NCBI GenBank assembly: GCA_022925895.1
Contig: JAKSYS010000005.1
Location: 335,305 to 399,304, forward strand
Direction: 5' to 3'
Length of the DNA stretch: 64,000 nt
Origin: Fragilaria crotonensis
Taxonomy: Eukaryota > Bacillariophyta > Fragilariophyceae > Fragilariales > Fragilariaceae
Positions 21,903-33,660 of the stretch are shown piece after piece. Position 1 is the first letter of the stretch. Each line of letters starts with the position of its first letter. Under the pieces are notes generated by a model, which was not told the DNA's origin, did no database searches, and saw nothing but the letters and a program-made list of their open reading frames with translations. The translations under genes were made by a program, and so were the position numbers.

Positions 21903-24113
21903 TCACGATGGCATTGCCTCCAAGGCAAGGCACACCTGAGCGAAAGTTGGTCGCTGGGATGGATTCCTTTTGACACAACTACTAATGAGCAACGATAGGG
22001 CCGGCGGACACCATCCTGGAATCTGCGGTCGTTGATCTCGATTGAGAACTGCGAGTGCACATTGAATGGCCGACATGCCTTCGAAGGGACACTCTGCCGT
22101 CAGAAGCTCCCATAGGATTATGCCAAAAGAGAACACGTCAGCGGGTTCAGCATAAGGTTGACTGGCCAGAATCTCTGGCGCCATCCATTGAACGGTGCCA
22201 CAATTCCCTGTCATGCTGCGCTCTTGTGCCTTGAGTCGGCTTAGCCCAAAGTCGCAGACCTTGGCCGTGTAGGATTCGTCTAAAAGTAAATTGGCACTTT
22301 TCAAGTCACGGTGCAGAACTGGAGGCAATCCACTGTGCAAATATGTCATGCCTCTGGCCGCGCCACTTGCTACTCGCTTCACTAAAGCCCATGGCCATGT
22401 ACCTTTCGGGGGGAATGCTGGAATAGAGTTTTCTGGATAGAGCTTGAGATGCCAGGCATCGCGCGTGAAGCCATCCGCCACGACAAATGGGGCATGTAAG
22501 GGCAGCCGGAGCGCGTCCCAGAGCGATCCATTCGCTGCCAATTCTGTGACGATCGCTCGATTCGGTGGATCCAAACAAGCGCCCATGTACAAGCAAATAT
22601 TGGGATGGCGCATACCCTTCAGCATGTTGATTTCGGCAGCGAACTCTTCCAAAATTGCCTTTGAAACGTTGACTCGCTGCGCTGAGCCGGTGAGTACCTT
22701 GACAGCGACTGGAGTCGACCTCCAAGTGGCTCTCCACACTTGTCCAAAACCACCACCACCTATGACCTCTTCGAGATGCAATTCGTCGAAACGAATCGTA
22801 CTCAAGAGTGATTTTGTTGTGTCAGTACTTTGAGTCAAGTTTTTGCGCTTGTGTATTATATTTTTGCGAGGGTCGTTGTCGTCCGAACTCTCCTCCCCTT
22901 CCTCTACAGGATGCACCACCCGACGCAACGGAGATAGAGCAAACGAATGAACAGAATCCTGCGTCGTATGGACAAAGGATGAAGATGATTCAACTGCTTG
23001 GTGGATGGAAGCAGAAAAGGAAGGATCGTGTCTAATATTGCCGGACTCCATCGCAGAATGCAACTCCTCGACTGATATGGATTGAGGTGGTTCAGAATAC
23101 GTCCAGTTAGGCTTTTCAGAACCTGCCAGATTCGGTAAGAAGGGGATGTAGATGTCTTGGCTTGCCGCTTCCAGAGATATGTCCAGGGATGGTGCGATCG
23201 GTGTGTTTTTTCCTTCAAGATCAATGACTTTGCGTCGAAGTCCCGCCTTGGGGGTTTCAGTATCATACAGTGGTGGTGAAAACTTCATTTGCGATGAGGA
23301 GTGCTGGCTGCCTCGTGTGACACCGCGAGGCAGGGGTAGATTCATTGAACTGTCCGATTGGTGATCAGCATCCACCATCGAAGCGAATGAAGACACAGGG
23401 GATAATCGTTTTGCTTTACTCTTCTGTGAGAAGGAAGGCGACATGTCTGTCGCTAAGTTGATGCCTCGTATAGGAGTGCCGAACGGCGGTGGCGACTCTT
23501 GATGCACGTAAAACGAGTTGGAAGGTGATCGATATGTCGAAAGATTCGGGTGTTCGGCAGAAAAGTAGAAGTTTCGATTTGGTTGGCCTTGTTGATCTTT
23601 CTTCCGGTTTTTCGGGTACTCTGGTTCTTTAGGAAAGTAGTCAAATGTAGCTGCTCCCGCGATCGCCTCATTATCACCGGTGTATGAATCAGTTGCACAG
23701 TCGTCACTCCATTCGTCAGTCTTTTTCTTCTTATGCTTCTGCCATGACCGTCGACCCCTCTTGTTCTCATCACTATTTGGCGCACTGTCCGTGACTAAAT
23801 GAAGAAAGAGCGCCAGGAGCAAGCCCATCATGGCAATCAGTGCCATAGCATAGTATTGCCAGGATGATTGCATCATTGAGGGTTTGTGAACAGAATGAAT
23901 GCCATCACCGCTGGGATAGACTTCCTCTAATGAAAATGTCTGCTGATTTCTACTACCTCGCATATGGGCGCTGCTCCGTCGCAGAAAAAGTTCATCCACG
24001 TCTGATTTGACCTTACCGTTGATGTTTCCGTTGTGTACATTCCCATCGCCTAAGCCGGCTATCAGGTGGCCTGCGCGTTGCCTTTTTCCCATGTTGTCAA
24101 GAATCAATGCCAA
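21903..24113 (-). CDS. Membrane-anchored tyrosine-kinase-like (TKL) Ser/Thr kinase
   Basis: A 736-residue protein kinase. A single hydrophobic span lies at about residues 86-108, after a short polar N-terminus, so the protein is probably anchored with the kinase on the cytosolic side. Residues 115-440 are Ser/Pro-rich and probably disordered. The kinase domain occupies 440-736: glycine loop GGGGFGQV (452-459), VAVK Lys near 472, HRDLKSAN near 601, DFGLSR near 621 and GTVQWMAPE near 639, with WELLTAECPFEG after it. The pattern is Raf/MLK-like TKL. An insertion of about 45 residues lies between the hinge and helix E (from LRLPL to WPWALVK). All catalytic residues are present. Ligand or pathway is not evident. 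Confidence 0.92.
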   Translation of the reverse strand: MALILDNMGKRQRAGHLIAGLGDGNVHNGNINGKVKSDVDELFLRRSSAHMRGSRNQQTFSLEEVYPSGDGIHSVHKPSMMQSSWQYYAMALIAMMGLLLALFLHLVTDSAPNSDENKRGRRSWQKHKKKKTDEWSDDCATDSYTGDNEAIAGAATFDYFPKEPEYPKNRKKDQQGQPNRNFYFSAEHPNLSTYRSPSNSFYVHQESPPPFGTPIRGINLATDMSPSFSQKSKAKRLSPVSSFASMVDADHQSDSSMNLPLPRGVTRGSQHSSSQMKFSPPLYDTETPKAGLRRKVIDLEGKNTPIAPSLDISLEAASQDIYIPFLPNLAGSEKPNWTYSEPPQSISVEELHSAMESGNIRHDPSFSASIHQAVESSSSFVHTTQDSVHSFALSPLRRVVHPVEEGEESSDDNDPRKNIIHKRKNLTQSTDTTKSLLSTIRFDELHLEEVIGGGGFGQVWRATWRSTPVAVKVLTGSAQRVNVSKAILEEFAAEINMLKGMRHPNICLYMGACLDPPNRAIVTELAANGSLWDALRLPLHAPFVVADGFTRDAWHLKLYPENSIPAFPPKGTWPWALVKRVASGAARGMTYLHSGLPPVLHRDLKSANLLLDESYTAKVCDFGLSRLKAQERSMTGNCGTVQWMAPEILASQPYAEPADVFSFGIILWELLTAECPFEGMSAIQCALAVLNRDQRPQIPGWCPPALSLLISSCVKRNPSQRPTFAQVCLALEAMPS

Positions 24114-24581
24114 AAGAAATTTGTCACAACCTGTGTCTCCCCTTTATGGTAAGGAAGATCCGGCGACTATAAGAGTATGACTTATATTGGTGAATCAAAT
24201 GCTTGGATGTTCATTCAAGGATGCCACAGTTGAAGGAGCGTCAAGAACGATGGGAGAATAAGAAGGTCTCTAGCGGTTGCGTCGAACTTACTGCGGTGCT
24301 CTACCCTACCATGTCATCCTGCCTGTCACTTTGCACAGTGCACAGGTTCGCATAAACATGGACGTCGCAGTCGGGTTCCGCGTTCTGCGTGATGGAGTCC
24401 ATCTCATACAGTAATGTATCATACGCTACCAGGTACTAGCTAATACTACTAGGTATTGTACTGTATGACATATTGCATATTGATCATAGTACTACTGGTA
24501 CGAGTACTCCGTTTCATTGATCATAGAGAACGAGTACTTGCGTAGAGGGTATAGTACAAGTATCTGTTACAAGTACCTGGT
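24114..24581. other. Intergenic upstream of the kinase
   Basis: No gene is recognised. The kinase promoter is expected here. GTAC-rich words cluster at 24410-24580. Confidence 0.45.
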
Positions 24582-25177
24582 GGAAGGTCCGGCAATACGG
24601 GCGAAGTCCTGAATAAAGGAAGTATGCGCGCCCGCCGGGAGGGAAACAAGAAGTTCCGATCAATGTCTGGCGGGCGCAAAATTGGATGTGCCGGCGTGGT
24701 GGTGACACGGCTGACGTCTGCAAGAAAATTTGCTTACAGCGAAAAAAATTTGCTTACGGAATGAAATTGCTTACGGAATTTGCTTACCATAAGCAAATTT
24801 ATTGTAAAGCAGAAATTTGCTTACAAAATTTGCTTACTGGGAGATTAAATTTGCTTACGGGGACTGTCTTTTCTACGTAAAAACATACCAATTTTCAAAC
24901 ACCTAAATAAAATTTACTTACAGCAAAGAAGAATTTGCTTACGAAAATCAAATTTGCTTACAGAAAAAATTTGCTTACAAAATTTGCTTACCGGCATAAT
25001 TTGTACTGATTTTGCTTACTGTCAAGAAAAATTTGCTTACGATGCAGCAACCTTGCCGGCTCGGATGGATCATTACTATTGCTAAAATTCTCGCATCATG
25101 CAAATCGGAGCAAGGCTGGCACGCAAACTCAACTGCCCCTAACGGTACGGCTGGAACGTCCATGGGCCGGACCTTCC
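24582..25177. mobile_element. Candidate inverted-repeat element, about 600 bp
   Basis: GGAAGGTCCGGC at 24582-24593 is matched by its perfect reverse complement at 25166-25177. The flanks GTACCTGGT and GTACTTGCC agree at six of nine positions, as a decayed 9 bp target duplication might. No coding sequence lies inside; most of the interior is the GCTTAC array. Confidence 0.35.
24727..25042. repeat. Dispersed AAATTTGCTTAC motif cluster
   Basis: The word TTGCTTAC, usually as AAATTTGCTTAC, occurs about 13 times on the plus strand within 320 bp, with one inverted copy (TAAGCAAATTT at about 24790). Spacing is irregular (about 15 to 60 bp), so this is motif clustering and not a simple tandem repeat. 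Confidence 0.85.
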
Positions 25178-25489
25178 GTACTTGCCCTCAAGTTACTGGA
25201 GTCGATAAACGCAACACGCACGTCGTACAAATACTGGTGTACTGCTACTACTACACCGGGTACAGTATTTAGCCTGGTCCAGACTATTATATTGTGCATT
25301 GTGCAACACTCTAATTTTTGACCCCAAACATAAATTAGTATGGATCAGCCAATTTGCGAATATTGGTGCACGGATGCCGGAGACGTCCGGAAACACATCT
25401 ACGATTGGTACTATTAGCGATGCATAAGCCACATGAAAAAAACCGACTTTTTATGATGCCCTTATGGCGAAAATTAGTTTCAAACAGGG

Positions 25490-25647
25490 TCCGATTAGGT
25501 TTCACCAATTTGACGTCAGCGCCCACGTCACAGTACTGATGTCTTCACGTTCAACGTACTGTCATACAGTACTGCAGTACGACAGTAACATACTGAGAGC
25601 ATCCTGATTGGTACGCGCTGACGTCAAATTGGTGAAACCTAATCGGA
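25490..25647. mobile_element. Small MITE, 158 bp, with 33 bp perfect inverted ends
   Basis: The left end (25490-25522, begins TCCGATTAGGTTTCACC) is the exact reverse complement of the right end (25615-25647). The 92 bp interior is non-coding. The same terminal sequence bounds the 2.4 kb element at 46723-49119. No clear target duplication is visible. Confidence 0.85.
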
Positions 25648-27081
25648 TCTAGTCTGGACTCTGGACCACAGTACTCGAGTAGTTAGGAATCCAGGCTATT
25701 TGCTCATCCAGACTAAATACTGTACCCGGTGTACCGGTAGTTGGTTATTGTATGATATGGTTCGGGTTAACGGAACCTGTCGACGCGCAGGTCGGCGTAA
25801 GGTTCGGGTTAAGAACCAGGACGTAACCGTTACGGGGTACGCCCCCAGTAGGTAAGTGTCTAGTACGACACTGACTACTGCATAATTCATCTATAAACGG
25901 TACAGCTACGCAGTGCTGTCTACCGCTACAGATAACGATATATGTACTATCTGTCATCCTATCGCTACATGAATGTGCGAGAGACTGACTAGTAGATATA
26001 TTGCGTGTCGCATAGTGGGCACTGTCTAATAGTTTATCGTTATGTACAGTAACGTTAAACTCAGATGTGCGCGTACTATCGACGGGCAGAGGAAGTGATG
26101 TGCGAGGAGTACTGTTGCACTCGCCGCCGTGTTGTGTTGTGTTATCATAGTAGTGAGTACCGTCGTACTCACTACGTATATTTGTACAGCACGGTATATA
26201 TGATGTCATGACGACGGCGGGTAAAAACTCGTCATGGTCGATCATCATCATCGTGCGAAAAATATGTGCAGTAAGTAAAAAGGTGAGTGACACTAAATAT
26301 GAAAAATTGACAATTGTGGGAAGAAGTGAAGGGCGACCGTGATGAGAGGTCTGAATGAAGGGAGTGTTCCTTTGGAACAATAAGGAACACTCCTCGTTTC
26401 GGGAAGACGTCGTTTCGTGTCGCGGCGTTGTTTTTGGTATACGAGGCGTTGAGCCTCGTTTGAATTTGATTGTTCAATCTCATGGGATGAGATGAACATG
26501 TTTTGAATCGACGTGAGTTTTGATTCCAGTCGTGTAGTGTCGCACTGGTTACTGGAGCATCGATGTATTGTTTTACTGTGCAGTAATTAGGGATAGGGAT
26601 AATGTAAAAATATGTAGGGCGATACGGAATGTTTAACATTGTACCACGTAGCACCCCGAGTACTATACGGTATACGGTCATTGAATAAATTACAACGAGC
26701 CCTGTGCTATGTCTAGTATGTCCGATGTCCGATGTCCCTTCGCGAACCAATCGACCTTTGATATACGTGTGTATGGATTACGCATAGCGCATAGCTGGTA
26801 TGCATAGTAGTACAATGTGCTACTGGAGTACAAGGTGGGTCTTCATCACGTAGGTACAGTACAGTAGTCTACATGCTTATTACAGTACGTCTATTAGGTC
26901 TGGATATGTCTGATATGTCATACCAGTTCTTAGGGCTTGATACATAGATTGTAGATTGTAGCATACTGCGTACTACAATGTACTGGAGTACTTTACTTCA
27001 CGAATTTGATTTACTATATGGTAGGAAGCTCGATCGGCTCGAAAAGGGGACATTGGACGAGCTACGTATGTCATATACGAC
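25648..27081. other. Intergenic with a small hairpin
   Basis: No gene is recognised. GGAGTGTTCC at 26361-26370 pairs perfectly with GGAACACTCC at 26384-26393 over a 13 nt loop, and ACGAGGC/GCCTCGT at about 26440-26459 forms a second small stem. Their role is unknown. Confidence 0.45.
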
Positions 27082-28669
27082 CTCCAAGGCGGCGGTTCGA
27101 GTGCACACGGTTTTTTTCACACTGTTTTTTCCTCATTCACGATATACTACTAGGGCTACGGTTGGCGCACGTGGATGTCATACTGTACTTATGGACATCA
27201 GACATCAAACATCGAACATCGACCATCGAACGCACGTCGAGGTGATGATATCAGCAAACTAACCGCATACTGTACTCTCGATCCCTGGTTTCTTCTTGAT
27301 TCCTATCATCAAGATGAAGGAAATCATTCATATTCCTAAGTATTTGATGTTTCTAGTACAGTGTTACCTCGTTACGACAGCAGACTTTGTTGCGATCATA
27401 CACCATCGTGAGTAACATGGTACTCTAAGGGGGCTCGGCCACTATTTTGCCATCGCCACACATCTGGCATTGATAATGAAAACCGAAAAATGATTGCACC
27501 AATCTGATGGCTGTAGTAAGCAGCCAATATCAAGTACTATTGGGGCGAGACTTCTTAGGCACTCCTCCTCCTACGAACCGTCCACGCTCGCAAAACCGTC
27601 TAGGAATGCTGCATCGGAACAGATGTAGTAGGTTGCCTTATTGGTGAATCCTCACTCTAGATCACCAGCAAGATCAAACCTTAGTGGGATGGAGGGTCTG
27701 GCATAAAATTTGGAAGTGTCTTGCAACCACATTGAACATGATAACCCTTCACATACATTGTCGCACAAAAAATTTGTCGTGAGCCTGATTGGTGAACTGC
27801 CCTGTCCAGAAATGGCGGCTCATCGTCCCTCCAGCCAGGCGCAAAGAATACCTTTCTGTTGTTTCTTAGATTTTCAACAACACAATCAAACTCCTTGGAG
27901 CTGTAGCAGATAACAAGAATCCGACGAGTTACTTCCAATTGATGCCGATGCTTGTAAATTGTTGCGTGTTGAAGTATACATCACCGCCCATATAGAACTT
28001 GAGTAAGTACATTGTTTGCAGTGGGGTCGTCCTTGCCTTTCGTGCACAGCATACAGTAATTGGCCTCGAGCGGCAGAAGTGAGAGATTATATGTGCAACA
28101 CTCTCCTCTTGCGCCAGAGATTGATGCACATTGCACTCCACTGAGCCAGCTCTTCAGATTGAACGTTGTTCTCATTGATGAGTTGCCATCATTCCTCGGA
28201 TCGCACAGTTGGTGTGCCGCCGTTGGGACACATTTGAAAAGAAGTGCACCTCTTTTGCTTGTGCCAAAACATGGAATGTACGTCTGGATTACTGATCTGC
28301 TTTGCGACTCCCGACGCGGCGGCGCAATTCAGGTTGTTGTTATTCCATGACGAGAACTAACCATTCTGCGTTTTGTTCGTTCGTTTGTTCGAAAGTCCTT
28401 CTGGACATGTAAAGCATTAGTTGAATTGGCTCATTGATGACGAAGCAGAAGTTGTCACAAGAGGAATAACAGAGGTGGAAAACGCTGGCTTGTCATGGTC
28501 GATTCATTGTTCTTGGCTTAGTGTCTGGATGTTACCACCACTTGTTTCCCACACAAAGCCCAACAAAGGATACGGCGTACAATTCATACTAGAAGCTACA
28601 GGTACGATTAGTGAAATTCTCTTCGTGGAAATTCCTTCAACCGTGTGCACTCGAACCGCCGCATTGGAG
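27082..28669. mobile_element. Candidate inverted-repeat element, 1.6 kb
   Basis: A 31 bp segment at 27082-27112 (contains GCGGTTCGAGTGCACACGG) is inverted at 28639-28669 with one mismatch. Part of the right end (CGCCGCATTGGAGCTAGT) is duplicated just outside at about 28685. Inside, minus-strand frames between 28340 and 27681 are Cys-rich in places (GECCTYN, YCMLCTKGKD, VQCGCK) and broken by frame changes; they may be remains of an element-encoded protein that I do not recognise. Confidence 0.5.
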
Positions 28670-29257
28670 CTAGTATGTCCCTTGCCGCCGCATTGGAGCT
28701 AGTATGTATCTTGCCCCATATGCCATGGTAAACTCCAGTACAAGCACCAGGTACTTGTACTGTAAACTGTAAACTGTATGTACTCCAGTAGAAATAGTAA
28801 ATACTCCAATACATGCATCACTGCATCAACCTACCAGTACTTGTATCATACTCTACTACTAGTATGCCTTGTACTCCCATCCTCCACACTCACACTTTCC
28901 TGTTTTTTATGCACTCCGACTACAAGTACAAGTACTGTACAAGGTACCAGTACCACGAACTCTACGTATTCACAAGTTGACCAATTGTACAGCCGTTACA
29001 CACCATGAATAGATCATATCCAGTAGGTTTCGGTCTAGCTAAAGGAGTAGTATGCTTTGTACACAAACGAGGTGTCCGTTGCCTTGTGCGCCTTTGTTTC
29101 GTTTTTTGCGATTTTGAACCTTCTGTTTTGAATTGTGAGGTGGATGAGCTTGACGGTGATTGTCATCAACGCGTTGCATGAGTAAGCGGCGTCATTACAT
29201 AAATCACGCAGTTTTGTTGCATGTCGATAGACCAGATTCTCTACTTACATACAGCTT
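28670..29257. other. Intergenic, GTAC-rich
   Basis: No gene is recognised. 28735-28990 is dense in ACTCCAGTA, CAAGTACTGTAC and related words. Confidence 0.45.
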
Positions 29258-30376
29258 GTGTCATTCCTGATGATGTCGACCATTGTTCACTGTGCACCGC
29301 CCACTCTTAATTTGCCAAAGAAGCGCGGCCCGAAAACCAAACTTCATCAAGGTCCTTTGCCGGAACATCTAAAGCTACTTGCCCGACTCTGTGTCAAGCA
29401 TGATGGACCTGGAAATTTGACGTACTGGGATCGCATATTTGAGGATGCAGAACAATTAAGTGGTGAACTCTTCGACATGATAAACGAGAGGAAAGCCAAG
29501 TATCAAACCTTCAAGAAGTCCCGACTACGTTTTCTTGTCGACCGTCCGTATCGAAAGGCCTTCAACGCATATCGCTTTCACTGTGAGCAGATCATGGAAC
29601 GGCGCGAATCTCCTAATTCTGTAGCTCAGACCAAACAGTTGTCAGTGGCAGACAAAAAGTCGCTTCCCACCAACTTGGATGCACTGAAGGACTCCGTTGA
29701 CGACAGTCTCGATTTTCCGTGCCACTTGAAACGATTTGCTGCAGCTGTTGCCAAGTCAGAGCTCGGGACTGGAGGTCAAGCGTGTTTCGAGTGCTTGAGA
29801 CGTACCAAACCTGAAGCGGAAGCGTATGAAATGCTGAATTTGAAAGCGAAACGTGCAGTCGCGGACAAAACGAATGAGCTCGTGAGCGCCGACGTGATTT
29901 CGTCCGATCAGCTTGAATACAAGGCTGCCATCGATGGCGTGCAGCATTTTCAGAATTTTATGGCTAAGCACAATGAGAATCTCGGTCTGTTCAACAAAGA
30001 TGAAAGAAATCTGCCGGAGATTTTCAAAGAGTTCGCCTTCCACCTTGCCCGAGCTCGCCTTTACAAGTCTTCCTACAATAATGAGTGGCTCTTTCTCCAG
30101 CGGCAACCAATGTGTATGGCTCTTCGAACGCTTCTTCAGAAGAATCGTGAGTTATTGGTACAATGCCAAAACAAGGAATGTTTTAAATCCTTTCTGTCCA
30201 AGATTCATCCACTCGTTAATGCGTTGGAACAGCGTCGAATGGATGCCGCAACTTGTGGCAACTGCGCGGGTATAGTGAGAATAGACAAACCCTCTCAACG
30301 GGACGATGCTGCAAGTGCGCTCTTGACCTTGGCACACAGCGACTCCTCGTCATATACATCGGAGGGGTCCTCGTAA
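29258..30376 (+). CDS. Hypothetical protein with basic AT-hook-like N-terminus
   Basis: A 372-residue intact frame that I do not recognise. The start could be the first ATG or the MM six residues later. PKKRGPKTK near residue 21 resembles an AT-hook core or a nuclear localisation signal, suggesting a nuclear protein. The middle (residues 50-300) is predicted mostly helical and charged, with regular Leu, Phe and Lys spacing. Near the C-terminus CQNKEC and CGNC are about 45 residues apart and might bind zinc. The tail is Ser-rich. Codon use and lack of stops support a real gene; function cannot be assigned. Confidence 0.65.
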   Translation: MSFLMMSTIVHCAPPTLNLPKKRGPKTKLHQGPLPEHLKLLARLCVKHDGPGNLTYWDRIFEDAEQLSGELFDMINERKAKYQTFKKSRLRFLVDRPYRKAFNAYRFHCEQIMERRESPNSVAQTKQLSVADKKSLPTNLDALKDSVDDSLDFPCHLKRFAAAVAKSELGTGGQACFECLRRTKPEAEAYEMLNLKAKRAVADKTNELVSADVISSDQLEYKAAIDGVQHFQNFMAKHNENLGLFNKDERNLPEIFKEFAFHLARARLYKSSYNNEWLFLQRQPMCMALRTLLQKNRELLVQCQNKECFKSFLSKIHPLVNALEQRRMDAATCGNCAGIVRIDKPSQRDDAASALLTLAHSDSSSYTSEGSS

Positions 30377-31639
30377 GAGTGCTGGCGCACTGTACGAACA
30401 ATCAAGTAAGCTATAAATACAAACTGGTGAGTTGTCGAAAGTGCTAACGAGCTAAGAGCATAAAAACAAATCGACATTTATTTTGATAATCGCAAAGTAA
30501 GCAGAGTGACAATGGCAATCACCTCCTTCCCTGATGGATAAGGATGCGCTCAGGTCGTCAACTCGCTCTGGTATGACTGGATTTGCTGTGTACTATGCAT
30601 ACAAGTTGTTCTCAACTATGATAAGCGTATACCAGTGTGGGATTGCTACTGTGCACTAGTTCACTGTATCGTCGGTACTGGCGTTGGTATTTGTCACGAG
30701 TCTACCGTAGACAGTGTGTTTCAAAAACCGATTCAACCTGTACTCAAGTTGGTCGCTTCGTCACATTTTCGAGGCCATCACTCTTGCCCAAACATATTCG
30801 AGGCCCATCTGAAACGAGATTCTAATGACATTCATTAACATCCGCATTTTCATTCCCTGTTTCCGCACCGAACCTACGACAACGTCCTCGTCCCAACAAG
30901 AACTCATCCCTCGCTTCCTCACCTTCACCTAGCTGATAGCTCCGGTTGTATCTGTCACAGGTATGCATATCATACTACTCCGAAGTCTTTTCTGCACCGG
31001 TAAAGATCGTAGTGACCCACAACCAGGTCCATGTACTTGGTTATGTCATTCACGAGATATCACCGCTCTGACTAGTATTGACATATTTAGGCTGCCCAAA
31101 ATCACTGTTTTAACCTTGAACGTTTTTGTATTAAAACCCAAAAACACGAGGTGTTTTTATAGAATAAGAGTTTAAACCACTGAAAATCACCGCGTGTTGA
31201 GACGGTCATTACTGACTAACAAAATTTTTTAACTAATTTCTCTTCTGAACGATGAAGACCCTCCAAATGGGCAGGCAAAAATGTAACCGATGTCAAGCAC
31301 GCATTTTTAGGAATCTTAACAAATCAAAATTAACGGCTGTCTGCCCAGTTGTTCAGCCCACATTTCCTTCGCACAGTATCCCCAACAACATCTCCACACA
31401 GATCAATTTCCAATACTTGTCTTCCGGGCACATCTTCCAAGGACCACTTCACCTCATGGTTGACTTCCTCATAAAAATGGAAAACTCTATCACGGCGGAA
31501 CGAATGTTGTGGATAGCCTCAGTTGTGCAGATCACCTCGTGGCAGGCAGATAATTGTTTGAGTACCTATGGGGAAAAGACGAAATTCCTCGCAATGGCGC
31601 AGGAGACTGCAGCAGTAATCAACCTTCCGCCTATGAACT
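30377..31639. other. Intergenic, no supported gene
   Basis: The frame at 31252-31683 (starts MKTLQMGRQKCNRCQAR) has a CxxC pair but no family match and runs into the inverted-repeat element that follows; I do not call it. The rest holds nothing recognisable. Confidence 0.45.
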
Positions 31640-32281
31640 ACTACCGTAAAACTCTCTGGTTAAGACCCAGGAATTGTGCGTGATTTTGTCCAATTTTGGG
31701 GGGGGGTGGGTCTTAACCTACGTAAACTGATAGCAAGATTCCGTTCAAATGTGAACCATAAAACATTTAAAAAGAGGGTTTTTCCCTTATCTGATTCGTG
31801 TCTGAGAAACGTCCTCACTGTTGTTGGTTCTCATCGTCGTTCGGTGACGTCGTTGTCCACAATGATCGGACTACTGCTCTTTATCCGTAATAGCAAAAGG
31901 AGGCGTTTCACGAACTTTCAGAGGCTTGCAAATAGTTACGAGGTTTGTTCCGTTGAAGAATGTGTGCGCACGCATGCATGGTTTGTTCGGCGCGTTTTGG
32001 GCCGAAAAACCCGAAAACGTCTGTTGGCACCCCGAGGAATCCGTCAAAACTGTTGTCCATCCACCTGTATATTCGACTAGAAATCACTCGTAACGTCATC
32101 TGATTATATAAGTGTTATATATGGAATTGAAGCCCTTTTTGTCCTCTTTCCGGTCAGGTTGTCCATTCTAGAGAGAACGAAGTACAGCTGGCTTGGCATG
32201 CACATGTCTGGGAAATGACCTTTTTTGGCGGGGGTGGGTCTTATCCTACGAGGGGTCTTAACCAGAGAGTTTTACGGTAGT
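31640..32281. mobile_element. Candidate MITE, 642 bp, with 29 bp perfect inverted ends
   Basis: The left end 31640-31668 (ACTACCGTAAAACTCTCTGG and on to GACCC) is the exact reverse complement of the right end 32253-32281. Internally, GGGGGTGGGTCTTA(A/T)CCTACG occurs in the same orientation near both ends (about 31702 and 32231). One 134-codon Arg-rich frame (31676-32080) has no family signature. No target duplication is clear. Confidence 0.7.
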
Positions 32282-33660
32282 CATGTCCAGCCCCATATGT
32301 TCTCGAGATGTGTACGTTTGACACTGCTTGTTTTGAAACCAGTTCACTGCTCAATCAATCAATGGAGCAACAACCCAGAAAGGACATGCAGTCATCTCTT
32401 GAAAGACCGCTGGTGTTTAGGAATTGGAAGAAAGCACTGCTGGCCTTTGGTGCTGAGTTCTTACTTTCAGAAGGAAGCTTAGTGCGCTATGGGGATGGAC
32501 CCCGGCCGCCGATTGCTGATTACTTTCTTGGAAATGTATCATCATCTCAATGTTACTGCAACCATGAATTACAGCCATTCTTGATGGCAAGCAAAGGTGA
32601 TGATGATCAGAATGACAAACCTCCAATACTAGCCATGACTGGTCTTCCTCTTGCTGTTGCTGGTGACAAGGAAGTGCATGAATCCTAGTTTTTCCAGGAT
32701 TTTGCTTCTTTTGTCCTTTCTGGGACTTTTGCACATGATGAAGGGAACAAATCAATCTCACTTTGTCAGGCAGAGCAAGGAATGTGCATATGAATGAGAG
32801 GACTGCATGCCAATCATGTGGGGGCCTTGGGATGGAAAGTATGGTGTCTCTTCTGCTGCTGCCAACAAGGAAACTGCAGAGGAGGAGGGGGCTGCCGGCT
32901 GCCATAGTACAGGCCATGACAGGTCAGCATCTGGTGAGAAGCACCATTGTCAGGAGCAACTCAATCATGGCATTTTCCTATGAGGCAATGAGTCATTCCA
33001 AACATGCTGGCAGAATTGACCAAATGATGAAACAGTAGGAAAGGCATGCCATCAACTTGCCGTTTACATCACAACACAAGGTACCTTTCTGCCGTCTCAG
33101 ATTTGTGCTGAGTTCTTTATTTTAAAACCCTGTTTTCTATAACGAGTGCTATTATCACGCTTGATCTTGGACCTTATCACAATGAATACAGGTCCAAGCA
33201 AGACATGTGAAAATTGAGTAAGACTAGCAGTGATAGGAAAGGATCACAAGACATTCGGGGGGGGGGGGGCAGTCATTGCAGCCCCCCCCCCCCGTTCCAG
33301 TTCGGAGTACGACATACTTGAAATGACTCTTCAAATGACTTCTAAAAACAGCATTTCGAATGTAAGGAAACAGGACTACATTACCAGAAAAGTCATTCTA
33401 CTGTGTGCATTTGGAGTTTGGAGCTCAGCAAACCTCCTGGCTCCTGGCTCCTGGCTCCTGGCTCCGGCTCCTGGCACAAGCCACATGCCACTCACTAGAC
33501 ATTCTGATATCCCACAAATGCCTGTAGCTCAAACGAAAAGAGGGGCCTTACAATTGAAACTTAGTACAGTACCAGGTACATGTACGAAGTACGAAGTGCA
33601 CGAAGCTTATTAGTTCGACAAGCAGCTAATTCAATTCAGCCAACAGAGGTAAGCCATCAC
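32282..33660. other. Intergenic with broken open frames
   Basis: 32308-32688 is an open frame of 126 codons (contains NWKKALLAFGAEFL and RPPIADYFLG) whose downstream reading breaks into stops; it may be a gene or element fragment that I do not recognise. CTCCTGG heptamers repeat at 33437-33475. A G/C hairpin is listed separately. Confidence 0.4.
33257..33293. repeat. Poly-G / poly-C hairpin
   Basis: A run of 13 G (33257-33269) is followed after 12 nt by a run of 12 C (33282-33293). The two runs can form a long GC stem, or the G run a quadruplex. Confidence 0.85.
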
